64,000 nucleotides of DNA from Rhodoplanes tepidamans (GCF_030813915.1 NZ_JAUSUJ010000015.1:123423-187422), one strand, 5' to 3'. Positions 1-9,409 are shown, counted from the stretch's first letter. Numbers and translations: made by a program. The notes: a model not told the origin generated them from the letters alone.

Positions 1-1145
1 ATGCCGGCACCATCGCCACCGTGGTGATCTGCCTGCTCAGCGTCCCGCTGTCGGTGCTCGCCCTCAAGTTCACGGCGGTCGAGTACTTCTCGCTGCTGGT
101 GCTCGGCCTGCTGGCCGCCGTGATCCTGGCCCACGGCTCGGTGATGAAGGCGCTCGCCATGGTGCTGCTCGGCCTGCTGCTCGGGCTGATCGGCATCGAC
201 GTGTCGTCGGGTGCCGCCCGCATGACCTTCGGGGTCGCCGAGCTCGGCGACGGCATCGACTTCGTGCCGGTGGCGATGGGCATGTTCGGGCTCGGCGAGA
301 TCATGGCCAATCTCGAGCGGCCGCCGGTCCGCCAGGTGGTCAGCCAGAAGGTGCGCGACCTGATCCCCAGCCTCGCCGACCTCAGGGCGGCGTTCCCGGC
401 GATGACCCGCGGCACCCTGATCGGCTCGATCCTCGGCGTGCTGCCGGGCGGCGGCGCCGCGCTGCCGCCGTTCACGGCCTACGCGGTCGAGAAGAAGGTG
501 TCGAAGAACAAGGCGATGTTCGGCCACGGCGCGATCGAGGGCGTCGCCGCGCCGGAAGCCGCCAACAACGCCGGCGCGCAGACCAGCTTCATCCCGCTGC
601 TGACCCTCGGCATACCGGCCAACGCCCTGATGGCCCTGATGATCGGCGCCCTGATGATGCACGGCATCCAGCCCGGGCCGCAGATCATGACCGAGCAGCC
701 GCAGCTCGTCTGGGGCGTCATCGCCTCGATGTGGGTCGGCAACCTGATGCTCCTGGTCATCAACCTGCCGCTGGTCGGGATCTGGGTCTCGATGCTGAAG
801 ATCCCCTACCGGCTGCTGTTCCCGGCGATCGCGCTCCTGTGCTGCATCGGCACCTACGGCATCGCCAACAGCGTGTTCAACATCTGGCTGATGCTGGGCT
901 GCGCCGTGATCGGCTACTTCTTCATCAAGGTCGGGGCCGAGCCGGCGCCGCTGCTGCTCGGCTTGGTGCTCGGGCCGCAGCTCGAGGAGAACTTCCGCCG
1001 CGCCATGATGCTGTCCGACGGCGACTTCACGGTGTTCGTCCAGCGGCCGATCAGCGCAACGCTGCTCGGCGTCGCCGCGCTGCTGATCCTGGTGCTGCTG
1101 TCGCCGACCGTGTTCCGCAAGCGCAAGGAGGCGCTGGCGGAGTAG
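1..1145 (+). CDS. Tripartite tricarboxylate transporter TctA-type permease, 3' part
   Basis: Large membrane subunit of a TctABC-type secondary carboxylate transporter. The frame is open to the left edge (reading in frame from base 3), so the N-terminal part, roughly 120 residues of a usual ~500, lies outside the window. Visible are the conserved TctA stretch around GSILGVLPGGGAALPPF, the segment GHGAIEGVAAPEAANNA and long hydrophobic helices to the C-terminus. The substrate is unknown; the family takes up citrate and other tri- or dicarboxylates with a periplasmic TctC-type protein. A TctC-type gene lies 8 kb away on the other strand at 9410-10375, so the partnership is possible but unproven. 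Confidence 0.92.
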   Translation, partial: AGTIATVVICLLSVPLSVLALKFTAVEYFSLLVLGLLAAVILAHGSVMKALAMVLLGLLLGLIGIDVSSGAARMTFGVAELGDGIDFVPVAMGMFGLGEIMANLERPPVRQVVSQKVRDLIPSLADLRAAFPAMTRGTLIGSILGVLPGGGAALPPFTAYAVEKKVSKNKAMFGHGAIEGVAAPEAANNAGAQTSFIPLLTLGIPANALMALMIGALMMHGIQPGPQIMTEQPQLVWGVIASMWVGNLMLLVINLPLVGIWVSMLKIPYRLLFPAIALLCCIGTYGIANSVFNIWLMLGCAVIGYFFIKVGAEPAPLLLGLVLGPQLEENFRRAMMLSDGDFTVFVQRPISATLLGVAALLILVLLSPTVFRKRKEALAE

Positions 1146-1154
1146 ACTGCCGCC

Positions 1155-2240
1155 ATGACGGCCGAATCACCCGCGTCCCCGCCCGCCGGCGCGCCGGCCA
1201 GCGGGGCGCCGAAGCGCATCAATCTCGCCCTGCAGGGCGGCGGCGCCCACGGCGCCTTCACCTGGGGCGTGGTCGACCACCTGCTCGCCGACGGGCGCCT
1301 GCAGGTCGAGGGCATCTCCGGCACCTCGGCCGGCGCCGTCAACGCCGTGATGCTGGCCGACGGGCTCGCCCGCGGCGGGCCGGCGGAGGCGCAGCGGCGG
1401 CTCTCCGACCTGTGGCGGGCGGTCAGCACGGCCGGCGGCCTGCCGGCCCTGCAGCGGGCCGTGCTCGACCGGCTCCTGTCCTTCGTTCCGCTGGAGACGT
1501 CGCCGATCGGGATGTGGTTCGACGTGCTGGGCCGCTTCCTTCCGCCCTACGACCTGCGGCCGCTCGACATCAATCCGCTGCGCGAGGTGATCGAGCGCTT
1601 CGTCGATTTCGACGCCGTGCGGGCTTATGCGCCGCTGCAGCTGTTCGTCTCGGCGACCGACGTCCACACCGGCCGGCTGCGGGTGTTTTCCCGCGAGAAG
1701 ATCACGACCGACGTGATCCTCGCCTCGGCCTGCCTGCCGATGCTGTTCCGGGCCGTCGAGATCGACGGCGTGCCGCATTGGGACGGCGGCTATCTGGGCA
1801 ATCCGGCGATCTTCCCGTTCTTTCACACCACCGCCACCGAGGACGTGCTGATCGTCCAGCTCAATCCGCTGGTGCGGCGGACGACGCCGACGACGTCGCG
1901 CGAGATCCTCGACCGGGTCAACGAGATCAACTTCAACTCGTCGCTGCTGTCGGAGGTGCGCGCCATCGAATTCGTGGCGCGGCTGATCGACGAGGGACGC
2001 CTGCCGCACGGCACCGGGCCGGGCGCCTACCGCCGCATCAACCTGCACCGCATCGCGCTGGACGTGATCGGCCACGAGCTATCGGCGGCGAGCCGGATGT
2101 CCACCGACTTCGACTTCTTCGCCTTCCTGCGCGACGAGGGACGGCGCTGCGCGAAAACGTTCCTGGACGCGCATTTCGACGACATCGGGGTGCGCGGCAG
2201 CGTCGACCTCACGGCCGAGGCGCGGGCCGAATGGGCGTGA
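1155..2240 (+). CDS. Patatin-like phospholipase family protein
   Basis: 361 residues, predicted serine lipid acyl hydrolase of the patatin family with a Ser-Asp dyad. Family motifs seen in order: the oxyanion-hole loop QGGGAHGAFTWGV near residue 30, the nucleophile elbow ISGTSAGAVNAV (Gly-Thr-Ser-Ala-Gly) near residue 56, and the catalytic Asp in the WDGGYLGNP segment near residue 210. No signal peptide is seen, so it is probably cytoplasmic or peripheral. The ATG lies 9 bases after the tctA stop, which suggests co-transcription with the transporter gene. The physiological substrate cannot be told. Confidence 0.88.
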   Translation: MTAESPASPPAGAPASGAPKRINLALQGGGAHGAFTWGVVDHLLADGRLQVEGISGTSAGAVNAVMLADGLARGGPAEAQRRLSDLWRAVSTAGGLPALQRAVLDRLLSFVPLETSPIGMWFDVLGRFLPPYDLRPLDINPLREVIERFVDFDAVRAYAPLQLFVSATDVHTGRLRVFSREKITTDVILASACLPMLFRAVEIDGVPHWDGGYLGNPAIFPFFHTTATEDVLIVQLNPLVRRTTPTTSREILDRVNEINFNSSLLSEVRAIEFVARLIDEGRLPHGTGPGAYRRINLHRIALDVIGHELSAASRMSTDFDFFAFLRDEGRRCAKTFLDAHFDDIGVRGSVDLTAEARAEWA

Positions 2241-2360
2241 TCCGACGCGCCGGCCGAACCCTGCGGCCGGTCGGCGATTGACCCCGGGCGGGCGACCCGG
2301 CGCGGGCGTGACAGCCGGGCGCCCGCCGCGCAGAATGACGCCGCGCCGCCGGAGGCCGCC

Positions 2361-3065
2361 ATGAACCGTCTCGTCGCGAGCCTCGTCGTCCTCGCCGGCA
2401 TCGCCGGAACTCCCGGGCCGGCGCTCGCCCAGCTCACCACGACGCCCGGACCGGGCGGCATCCCGATCGCCCCCGGGGCGCCGGTGCAGGGCTGGACGCC
2501 GGGCGGCGTCGGCATCGGCGGCGGCCGCGTCGCACCGGGGCCGGCGGCGCGCGACGTGCCGATGTATCGCCGCGGCCCCGGCGACGTGCCCGTGCTGGTG
2601 ACGCCGGAGGGGCGCCGCGACCGTCGCGGCGGAGCCGGCAGCGCCGCGCCGGACTGCGGCGGCCGCGGCTGCCTGCCGGACAGCCTGCGGCTCACCATCG
2701 ACACCGCCGCTCCGGCCGAGGCGGCGCCGCCGCCGGATGCACCGATCGAGAGCGTGAAGGCACTGTTCGCGGCGCTGCGTGCCTGCTGGACGCCGCCGGC
2801 CGGGGACGCCCGCGAGCCCGGCATGGAGATGACGGTGCGGTTCGGGCTCACCCGCGACGGCGCCCTGATGGGCCCGCCGTCGGTCACCTACGCCACCAAA
2901 GGTGCCACCAGGGAGACGCGCGAGGCCTACCGCCGGGCCATCGCGGCGAGCCTCGACGGCTGCGACCGCCTGCGCTTCTCCGAGCGCTTCGGCCGCGGCA
3001 TTGCCGGCCGGCCGCTGTTCGTCCGCTACATCGACGGGCGCCGGCCGGGTTCCGGCGCGCCTTAG
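2361..3065 (+). CDS. Secreted protein of unknown function, TonB/TolA-C-terminal-like
   Basis: 234 residues. The N-terminus is a clear signal peptide (MNRLVASLVVLAGIAG through ALAQ), followed by a Pro/Gly-rich low-complexity linker to about residue 125 and a compact C-terminal domain. That domain (FAALRACWTPP, MTVRFGLTRDG, then SLDGCDRLRF) resembles the TonB/TolA C-terminal fold seen in many alphaproteobacterial envelope proteins; this is a similarity by eye. It has two cysteines that could pair. The last codons overlap by 4 bp with the stop of the convergent HMG-CoA-lyase-like gene. Confidence 0.7.
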   Translation: MNRLVASLVVLAGIAGTPGPALAQLTTTPGPGGIPIAPGAPVQGWTPGGVGIGGGRVAPGPAARDVPMYRRGPGDVPVLVTPEGRRDRRGGAGSAAPDCGGRGCLPDSLRLTIDTAAPAEAAPPPDAPIESVKALFAALRACWTPPAGDAREPGMEMTVRFGLTRDGALMGPPSVTYATKGATRETREAYRRAIAASLDGCDRLRFSERFGRGIAGRPLFVRYIDGRRPGSGAP

Positions 3066-4030
3066 CGACCGTGCGCGGCCGCCGCCGGCGGCGCGACGGC
3101 GGTGCCGTCACCGATCAGCGGATTGAGGCCGCTGCGGGTCACCCGGCCGTGCAGCGGCCGTCCCAGCGCCGCCTCGCAGGCCAGCGCGGTGTCGAGCAGG
3201 CCGGCGAGGTCGATGCCGGTGCGCACCCCAAGCGACTCCAGCAGCCCGACCAGGTCCTCGGTGCACACATTGCCGGTGAAGCCGCTGCCATAGCGGACCT
3301 TCGCCGGGTGCCCGCCGACACCGCCGAACGAGGCGTCGAAGAAGCGCACCCCGGCGTCGAGCGCCGCCAGCACGTTGACCAGCCCGGTGCCGCGGGTGTC
3401 GTGGAAATGGCCGATCGGCGTCACCTCCGGCACGGCGCGCCGGACCAGGTGGCACAGGGCCGCGACGCTCTGCGGCGTCGCCATCCCGGTCGTGTCGCCG
3501 AGCGAGACGTGGCGGACGCCCAGCGCGGCGAAGCGCTCGACGTCGGCGATCACGGTCTCCGGGGCGACGGCGCCCTCGAACGGGCAGCCGAAGGCGACCG
3601 AGATCGAGCCGACCAGCCGGAAGCGTCCGTCGGCGGCCGCCGCCATGGCGCGCACGTTGTCCCACTGCTCGGCGCGCGAGCGCCGCAGGTTGGTCTGCGA
3701 GTGCTGCTCGCTCGCCGACACCAGCAGGCTGATCTCGTTGACGCCGTGGCCGGCCGCGACGTCGGCGACGGCGCGCTCGACGGCGCGGGGATTGGCGCAG
3801 GTGGCCTTGTAATGGACGCCGTCGCTCCGCCGCAGCGCGCGGAGCAGGTCGCTCGCGTCGGCGAACTGCGGCACCACCTTGGGGTTCGAGTAGGAGGTCG
3901 CCTCGATGCGGGTGAAACCGAGCGCCGCGAAGCGTTCGATCAGGTCCCGCTTGGTCGCGGTCGGCACGAAGTCCGGCTCGTGCTGCAGCCCGTCGCGGAC
4001 GAAGCACTCGCAGAGAGTCACGTCGGTCAT
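3062..4030 (-). CDS. HMG-CoA lyase-like protein lacking the catalytic cysteine
   Basis: 322 residues, TIM-barrel lyase of the DRE-TIM superfamily, closest in pattern to hydroxymethylglutaryl-CoA lyase. The start holds the VRDGLQ motif (metal and substrate binding) and the metal-binding HFHDT motif is present. The mobile active-site loop that reads GLGGCP in true HMG-CoA lyases reads GVGGHP here, so the catalytic Cys is replaced by His while the downstream Asn (GNVCTED) is kept. The reaction may therefore be cleavage of a related 3-hydroxyacyl-CoA. It is the last gene of the CoA-thioester block, 10 bp after the acyl-CoA ligase. Confidence 0.8.
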   Translation of the reverse strand: MTDVTLCECFVRDGLQHEPDFVPTATKRDLIERFAALGFTRIEATSYSNPKVVPQFADASDLLRALRRSDGVHYKATCANPRAVERAVADVAAGHGVNEISLLVSASEQHSQTNLRRSRAEQWDNVRAMAAAADGRFRLVGSISVAFGCPFEGAVAPETVIADVERFAALGVRHVSLGDTTGMATPQSVAALCHLVRRAVPEVTPIGHFHDTRGTGLVNVLAALDAGVRFFDASFGGVGGHPAKVRYGSGFTGNVCTEDLVGLLESLGVRTGIDLAGLLDTALACEAALGRPLHGRVTRSGLNPLIGDGTAVAPPAAAAHGR

Positions 4031-4040
4031 GCTGGTCCCT

Positions 4041-5651
4041 TCAACCGAGCCCGAAGGCGGCCACCGCGTGGGCGCGCAGCCTCGCCTTCTGCACCTTGCC
4101 GCTCGCCGTCATGCCGATCGCCTCGAAGTCGTCGACGATGCGCAGATAGCGGGGCACGCGGAAATTGGCGCAGCGCTGCCGCGTCCAGGCGATCAGCTCG
4201 GCCTCGTCGGCGACCTCGCCGCCCTTGAGGGTCACGAAGGCGGCCGGCACCTCGCCGAGCCGCGTATCTGGGACGCCGACCACCTGGGCGGTGGCGACCG
4301 CCGGATGGGCGAGCAGCACCTCCTCGACCTCGGCCGGGGCGACGTTCTCGCCGCCGACCCGGAACACGTCCTTGATGCGGCCGATCAGGCGCAGCCAGCC
4401 GTCGGGGTCGAGCGTGCCGACGTCGCCGGTGCGCAGCCAGCCGTCCGCCGTGAACGCCGCCGCCGTGGCGTCCGGATTGTTGTAGTAGCCGCGCATCACG
4501 TTCCAGCCGCGGACCTGGATCTCGCCCGTGTGGCCGGGCGGCACGGGGGCGCCGTCCAGCCCGGCGATCCGCACCTCGACGCCCGGATGCGGCCGGGCGG
4601 CCCCCTCGATGCGCCGGTCGAGCGGATCGGTCCGGTCGCTGAACACCACGTTGGGCGAGGCCTCGGACAGCCCGTACGCCCAGCAGAGGTCGCGGGCGCC
4701 CATCCGCTCGACGATGTTGCGCATCGTCTCCGGCCCGGCGGCGCACCAGCCGCCGCGCAGCGAGAGGCGACGCGTCGCGAAGTCGGGATGGCCCATCATC
4801 AGCTGGAACAGCGTGTCGTTGCCCGACGTGAGCGTGCAGCGCTCCGCCTCCATCATCCGCAGCGCCGCGCCGGCCTCGAAGGTCGGCAATGTCGCCAGGC
4901 CGCAGCCGGTGACGAGAGAGACCAGCAGCGACAGGGTCGATCCCGCCACATGGAAGAACGGGCGGCAGTTGAAGTAGCGGTCGTCGGCCGTCACGCCCAT
5001 GCGGGTCGCCACCGCGGCGGCGTTGCGCAGCATGTTGTCGTGGGTGAGCACGACGCCCTTGGGGAAGGCCGTCGTTCCCGAGGTGAACTGGATCAGCAGC
5101 GGGTCGTCGGGGCGCACGGCGGCGGCGGCCGTTGCGAGGTCCGCGTCCGACACCGCGTCGCCCCGCGCCAGGACGGCGTCGAGCGACAGCGCCGCGGCCG
5201 GCACCGTCTCGCCGCGCACGACGACGGCGGCGAGTCGCGGGAGGGCGCCGCCGGGCAGCGCGGCGTCGACCGCCGGCTCGGCCTCGCGCATGAACGCGAC
5301 GAAGTCGATGCCGAGGAAGCGGTCGGCGAGAAACAGCGTCGTCACGTCGGCCTGCTTCAGGCAGAAGCCGAGCTCGGCCGCCTTGAACCGCGTGTTCACC
5401 GGCACCGTGACGGCCCCGATCGTCGCGGCGGCGAAGAACAGCGTCACCCAGGTCTCGTCGTTGCCGAACAGGAGCCCGACGTGATCGCCCCGGCGCACGC
5501 CCATCGCCAGCATGGCGCGCGCGGCGCGGCGGACGTCGGCGTCGAGCGCGCGCCAGGTCAGGCGCGCCGTGTCCGTGACCAACGCCTCGGCGCCGCCGCG
5601 CCGGGCGGCGTTGCGGGCCAGCGCGGCGGCGAGCGTCGTCGTCCCGCTCAT
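4041..5651 (-). CDS. AMP-binding acyl-CoA synthetase (ligase)
   Basis: 536 residues from the ATG at 5651, the usual length for an acyl-CoA synthetase of the ANL superfamily. It would activate a carboxylic acid through an acyl-adenylate. The P-loop-like signature FTSGTTAFPKGVVLTHDN is complete; the adenylate motif ending in the hinge region GWLRTGDVGTLDPDGWL and the C-terminal Lys region (GKVQKARLR) are present. The start is fixed by a 4 bp ATGA overlap with the upstream hydratase gene, implying translational coupling. The frame stays open far upstream but only as an overlap of the hydratase gene. Substrate unknown: a fatty, aromatic or branched acid is possible. Confidence 0.9.
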   Translation of the reverse strand: MSGTTTLAAALARNAARRGGAEALVTDTARLTWRALDADVRRAARAMLAMGVRRGDHVGLLFGNDETWVTLFFAAATIGAVTVPVNTRFKAAELGFCLKQADVTTLFLADRFLGIDFVAFMREAEPAVDAALPGGALPRLAAVVVRGETVPAAALSLDAVLARGDAVSDADLATAAAAVRPDDPLLIQFTSGTTAFPKGVVLTHDNMLRNAAAVATRMGVTADDRYFNCRPFFHVAGSTLSLLVSLVTGCGLATLPTFEAGAALRMMEAERCTLTSGNDTLFQLMMGHPDFATRRLSLRGGWCAAGPETMRNIVERMGARDLCWAYGLSEASPNVVFSDRTDPLDRRIEGAARPHPGVEVRIAGLDGAPVPPGHTGEIQVRGWNVMRGYYNNPDATAAAFTADGWLRTGDVGTLDPDGWLRLIGRIKDVFRVGGENVAPAEVEEVLLAHPAVATAQVVGVPDTRLGEVPAAFVTLKGGEVADEAELIAWTRQRCANFRVPRYLRIVDDFEAIGMTASGKVQKARLRAHAVAAFGLG

Positions 5652-6397
5652 CGCGCGCCTCCGAACCGGGCGATGCCGTCCCGCCAGGTGTCGGCCGCGA
5701 TGTTCTCCTCGATCGCCATCAGCTCGATCGCCAGCGCGCCGGCGGGATCGAGCTCGACGCCGCGGTCGATGCAGCGCTTGGCCTGGGCGAGCGCCGCCGC
5801 CGGCGCCTTGCGGATCGTCGCGGCGACCTCGGCGAGGGTCGCCTCCAGCGCCTCGGCCGCGACCACCCGGGCCACCAGGCCGGCCGCGCAGGCCTCGGCC
5901 GCGGCGAGCCGGCGCCCCGTGAACATCATGTCCTTGGCGAGCCGCTTGCCGAGGATGCGGGGCAGCCGCTGGGTGGCGCCGACCGTGCCCCACAGTGCCT
6001 CGGGGGTGGCGAAGCTCGCCGCCGGCGTGGCGACGATCAGGTCGCAGGCCGCGGCGATCTCGCAGCCGGAGCCGACCGCCGGCCCCTCGACCACGGCGAT
6101 CGTCGGCATCGGAAGCGCCTCGATCGCCGCATAGGCGGCGAACGCCTTGAGGCGCCGCGCCCGGATCGCGTCCGGGCTCATGCCCTGGCGCTCCTTCAGG
6201 TCGGCGCCGGCGCAGAACACCGGGCCGGCGGCGCGCACCAGCACGAGGCGGACCTGCGCGTCGTCGCGGGCCGTGCGGGCCGCGGCGCTCAGGGCCTCGC
6301 AGGTGGCGGTGTCGAGCGCGTTGCGGGCCTGCGGCCGGTTCAGCGTCACGGTGAAGACGCCGTCCGACAGCGTCGTGAGAACGGGAGAAGCGCTCAT
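5648..6397 (-). CDS. Enoyl-CoA hydratase/isomerase family protein
   Basis: 249 residues, crotonase fold. The oxyanion-hole segments FCAGADLKER and GPAVGSGCEIAAACD are present, and both catalytic glutamates of true hydratases are in place (in GCE and in the TPEALWGT segment). This makes hydration of an enoyl-CoA plausible. The ATG at 6397 overlaps the stop of the CoA-transferase gene by 4 bp and its own stop overlaps the ligase start by 4 bp, so the three genes form a tight operon. A longer open frame upstream is only an overlap of the CoA-transferase gene. Confidence 0.9.
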   Translation of the reverse strand: MSASPVLTTLSDGVFTVTLNRPQARNALDTATCEALSAAARTARDDAQVRLVLVRAAGPVFCAGADLKERQGMSPDAIRARRLKAFAAYAAIEALPMPTIAVVEGPAVGSGCEIAAACDLIVATPAASFATPEALWGTVGATQRLPRILGKRLAKDMMFTGRRLAAAEACAAGLVARVVAAEALEATLAEVAATIRKAPAAALAQAKRCIDRGVELDPAGALAIELMAIEENIAADTWRDGIARFGGAR

Positions 6398-7593
6398 ACG
6401 ACCTTTGCCTCGCGCAGTGCCGCGATGCGTTCGGCCGAGTAGCCGAGCCGCTCGCGCAGAATCTCGTCGGTGTGCTCGCCGAGCAGGGGCGGGCGGCCGA
6501 CCGCAGGATCGTCGAAACCGTCGAATCGGTAGGGCAGGCGCAGGCCCGGGAACGATCCGACGACCGGGTGCTCGAACGTGTCGACGAGGGCGCGGGCGCG
6601 GGTGTGCTCGTCGGCGAGGATCTCGTCGACGGTGCGGATCGGGCCCTGCGGCACGCCGGCCGCGTCGAGCGCGGCGGCGAGCTCGTCGCGCCGGCGGGTG
6701 GCGATCGCGCCGCCGAGCGCGGCCATCACCTCGTCGCGCCGTCGCACCCGCTCGGAGTTCTGCTGCAGGGCGGGCTCGCCGCCCCAGGTCTCGAGACCGA
6801 GCACCCGGCACAGCGGCATCCAGTGCTGGTCGCTCGCCGTGATGTGCAGCCAGCCGCCGTCGGCGCAGCGGAAGCTCGCGGTCGGCACGCGGCTCGGATG
6901 CTCGGTGCCGAGGCGGGGCGGCACCTCGCCGAGCGCGAACCAGCGGGCGGCGGCCAGCGTCAGCAGCGCGATCTGCCCGTCCAGCATGGAGAAGTCGACG
7001 TGCGACCCGGTCCCGCCGGCGGCGTCGCGGCCCTGCACGGCAGCCAGCACGGCGATCACGATCCACAGGCCGGAGGAGAGATCGGCGACCGGCAGCCCCG
7101 GCTTGACCGGGTCGCCGCCGCGCTCGCCGGTCAGGCTCATGATGCCGCCCATCGCCTGGAAGATGGTGTCGTAGCCCTTGCGTCGCGCATAGGGGCCGGT
7201 CTGGCCGAAGCCCGTGCAGGAGACGTAGACGATGCGCTCGTTGACGGCCCGGATCGACGCGTAGTCGAGGCCGTGCCGGGCGAGGGTGCCGACCGGGAAG
7301 TTTTCGAGCAGCACGTCGGCCTCGGCGGCGAGGCCGCGCACGATCTCCTGCCCCTCGCGTGAGCGGAGGTCGACCGTGATCGAGCGCTTGCTGCGATTGA
7401 AGGCGAGATAGTAGGCGCTCTCCCGGCCGCCGTCGCGCGTCACGAAGGGCTCGAAGGTGCGGGTCTCGTCGCCGCGGCCTGGCTCCTCGACCTTGATCAC
7501 GGTGGCGCCGAGCTCGGCCAGGATCATGCTGGCGAACGGGCACGCCAGCACGCGCGAGAGATCCAGGATGGTGAGATTCTGCAGCGGCTTCAT
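6394..7593 (-). CDS. CaiB/BaiF family III CoA transferase
   Basis: 399 residues, formyl-CoA-transferase/CaiB-like family III. The N-terminus has the family's ILDLSRVLACPFASMILAELG segment, followed by VIKVEEPGRGDETR. The catalytic aspartate that forms the aspartyl-CoA anhydride is in PVADLSSG near residue 170, and the glycine-rich QTGPYA region precedes it. It would move CoA from a donor such as succinyl-CoA to a carboxylic acid. It lies upstream of a hydratase and a ligase with ATGA overlaps, so this operon appears to have two alternative ways of CoA activation. Confidence 0.92.
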   Translation of the reverse strand: MKPLQNLTILDLSRVLACPFASMILAELGATVIKVEEPGRGDETRTFEPFVTRDGGRESAYYLAFNRSKRSITVDLRSREGQEIVRGLAAEADVLLENFPVGTLARHGLDYASIRAVNERIVYVSCTGFGQTGPYARRKGYDTIFQAMGGIMSLTGERGGDPVKPGLPVADLSSGLWIVIAVLAAVQGRDAAGGTGSHVDFSMLDGQIALLTLAAARWFALGEVPPRLGTEHPSRVPTASFRCADGGWLHITASDQHWMPLCRVLGLETWGGEPALQQNSERVRRRDEVMAALGGAIATRRRDELAAALDAAGVPQGPIRTVDEILADEHTRARALVDTFEHPVVGSFPGLRLPYRFDGFDDPAVGRPPLLGEHTDEILRERLGYSAERIAALREAKVV

Positions 7594-7608
7594 CCGGCGC
7601 GCGTCTCC

Positions 7609-8334
7609 TCAGCCCTTGCGGAACGCGCGCATGCGCCGGTTGGCCTCGCGGCCGGCCACCAGCGCGTCGTCGTAGGGCACGTCGAGGGCGTGATAGAAGA
7701 GCTGCTTGGTGGCCGCCATCGCGGCGCGGCTGAACGACGCCATCTGCCCGGCGAGCGCCAGGGCGACGTCCATCAGCTCGTCGCTCGGCACGACGTGATT
7801 GACGGCCCCGAGCGCCTGCGCCCTCTTGGCGTCCATTGGAGCGCCGGTCGCCACCAGCTCGAACGCGGCCTTGCGGCCGATGTTGCGCACCAGGCTGGGC
7901 AGCACGATCGCGGCGACGATGCCGTGCTTCACCTCGGGCCAGCCGAGCGTGGCGCTCTCGGCCATCACGGCGACGTCGCCGGCGAGCGCGAGGCCGGCGC
8001 CGCCGCCCATCGCGGGTCCGTTGACGGCGGTGATCACCGGCTTGGTCATCTTCGGAAAGATGCCGTGCAGCGACATGGTCAGCTCGGCGCGGCGGTCGAC
8101 CAGATGCTGGTTCTCGGGCGTCAGCATCTTGAACTCGGACAGATCGGCGCCGGCGCAGAAGGCCGGCCCGGCACCGGTCAGCACCACGGCGCCGATCTCG
8201 GCGGCCGCGTCGGCGTCGCGCAGGGCCTCCAGCAGCGCCGTGGTGAGGGCGTTGTCGAGCGCGTTGCGCTTGGCCGGCCGGTTCAGGGTGATGACACGCA
8301 CGGCGCCGTGCGTCTCGGTCAGGAGGTCGGGCAT
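7609..8334 (-). CDS. Enoyl-CoA hydratase/isomerase family protein, second copy
   Basis: 241 residues, crotonase superfamily. The oxyanion-hole motifs FCAGADLSEF and GPAMGGGAGLALAGD are present. The first hydratase glutamate position reads Ala-Gly (GGGAGLA) while the second is kept (GWPEVKHG). It may therefore be an isomerase, thioesterase or decarboxylase-type crotonase and not a classical hydratase. It lies 15 bp upstream of the CoA transferase in the same direction. It differs clearly from the other crotonase at 5648-6397, so the two probably act on different steps. Confidence 0.88.
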   Translation of the reverse strand: MPDLLTETHGAVRVITLNRPAKRNALDNALTTALLEALRDADAAAEIGAVVLTGAGPAFCAGADLSEFKMLTPENQHLVDRRAELTMSLHGIFPKMTKPVITAVNGPAMGGGAGLALAGDVAVMAESATLGWPEVKHGIVAAIVLPSLVRNIGRKAAFELVATGAPMDAKRAQALGAVNHVVPSDELMDVALALAGQMASFSRAAMAATKQLFYHALDVPYDDALVAGREANRRMRAFRKG

Positions 8335-8365
8335 CGATTCGGGTCCTGCGTCGCGGTTGGCGGTG

Positions 8366-9352
8366 TCACGCCGGCTCCGCCATGGTGGCGGCCGACGACA
8401 TCCGCGTCAGCCGGGCGATGGCGGCCTCGGTCTCGGCGACCAGCCGCCGCATCACCTCGGCGGCCGGGAGAATCTCGTGGATCAGCCCGACGGACTGGCC
8501 GACCTCGACCTTGCCGTGGGCGACGTCGCCGTCATGGGCGGCCATCTTCAGGGTGGCAGCCTCGGCCAGGGCGGCGATCTCGGCGGCCGGGCGGCCGTCC
8601 GCCTGGGCCGCGGCGACCGCCTGGGTGAACGCGTTGCGGAGCACCCGGACCGGCAGCCGTCCGCGTCCGACCAGAGTGGTGTCGTCGATCGCGGCGGCGA
8701 GGGCCCGCTCCTTGTAGGCCGGGTGGAGCCGGGCCTCGGGGGTGAGCAGGAACCGGGTGCCGAGCTGCACCCCCTCGGCGCCGAGGCTCAGCAGCGCGGC
8801 GATCCCGGCGCCGTCGGCGACGCCGCCGCCGCCGATCACCGGGACGCACACCGCGCCGACCACGGCGCGCACCACCACCAGGGTGCCGACCTCGTCGGGC
8901 GGCGGATGCCCGCCCGCCTCGGCGCCCACCGCGATCACCGCGTCGACCCCCGCCGCCTCCGCCTTGGCGGCGTGGACCGGCGAGGCGGCGACGTGCAGCC
9001 AGGTCACGCCGGCGTCCTTGACCCTTGCGATGTGCTTGCCCGGTCCGCCCTGCGAGGCGACCAGGATCGGCACCTTCTCGTCGAGCACGATCTGCAGGAA
9101 GGCGTCGGCCCGCTTGTTGTAGAGCGGCACGTTGACGGCGAACGGGGCCGCCGTGAGGTCCCGCACGCGCCGGACGGCGGCGCGCAGATCGTCCGGATAC
9201 ATCGGGCCGGCGGCGATCACGCCCAGCCCGCCGGCCGCCGACACGGCGGCCGGCAGCTCGGCATTGGAGGAGGCCCAGCTCATGCCGGCCTGCAGGATCG
9301 GGTAGCGGATCCCGAGCAGGTCGGTGACGCGGGTGCGGAGACACTCTCTCAC
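8366..9352 (-). CDS. Nitronate monooxygenase (2-nitropropane dioxygenase) family flavoprotein
   Basis: 328 residues from a GTG at 9352. FMN-dependent TIM-barrel of the nitronate monooxygenase family: the N-terminus has RYPILQAGMSWASS and AGGLGVIAAG, and the FMN phosphate-binding region is GGGVADGAGIAALLSLGAEGVQLGTRFL, which contains the family pattern of two glycine-rich strands (only part is quoted as motif here). Members oxidise alkyl nitronates, but many in acyl-CoA operons, like this one, have unknown substrates and may be enoyl-CoA reductase-like. It precedes the crotonase gene by 31 bp. Confidence 0.85.
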   Translation of the reverse strand: MRECLRTRVTDLLGIRYPILQAGMSWASSNAELPAAVSAAGGLGVIAAGPMYPDDLRAAVRRVRDLTAAPFAVNVPLYNKRADAFLQIVLDEKVPILVASQGGPGKHIARVKDAGVTWLHVAASPVHAAKAEAAGVDAVIAVGAEAGGHPPPDEVGTLVVVRAVVGAVCVPVIGGGGVADGAGIAALLSLGAEGVQLGTRFLLTPEARLHPAYKERALAAAIDDTTLVGRGRLPVRVLRNAFTQAVAAAQADGRPAAEIAALAEAATLKMAAHDGDVAHGKVEVGQSVGLIHEILPAAEVMRRLVAETEAAIARLTRMSSAATMAEPA

Positions 9353-9409
9353 GGCCGGATCCTGATCACGTGTGGAAGCCGATCACGACGGCGCCCGACG
9401 GCACGGCCG

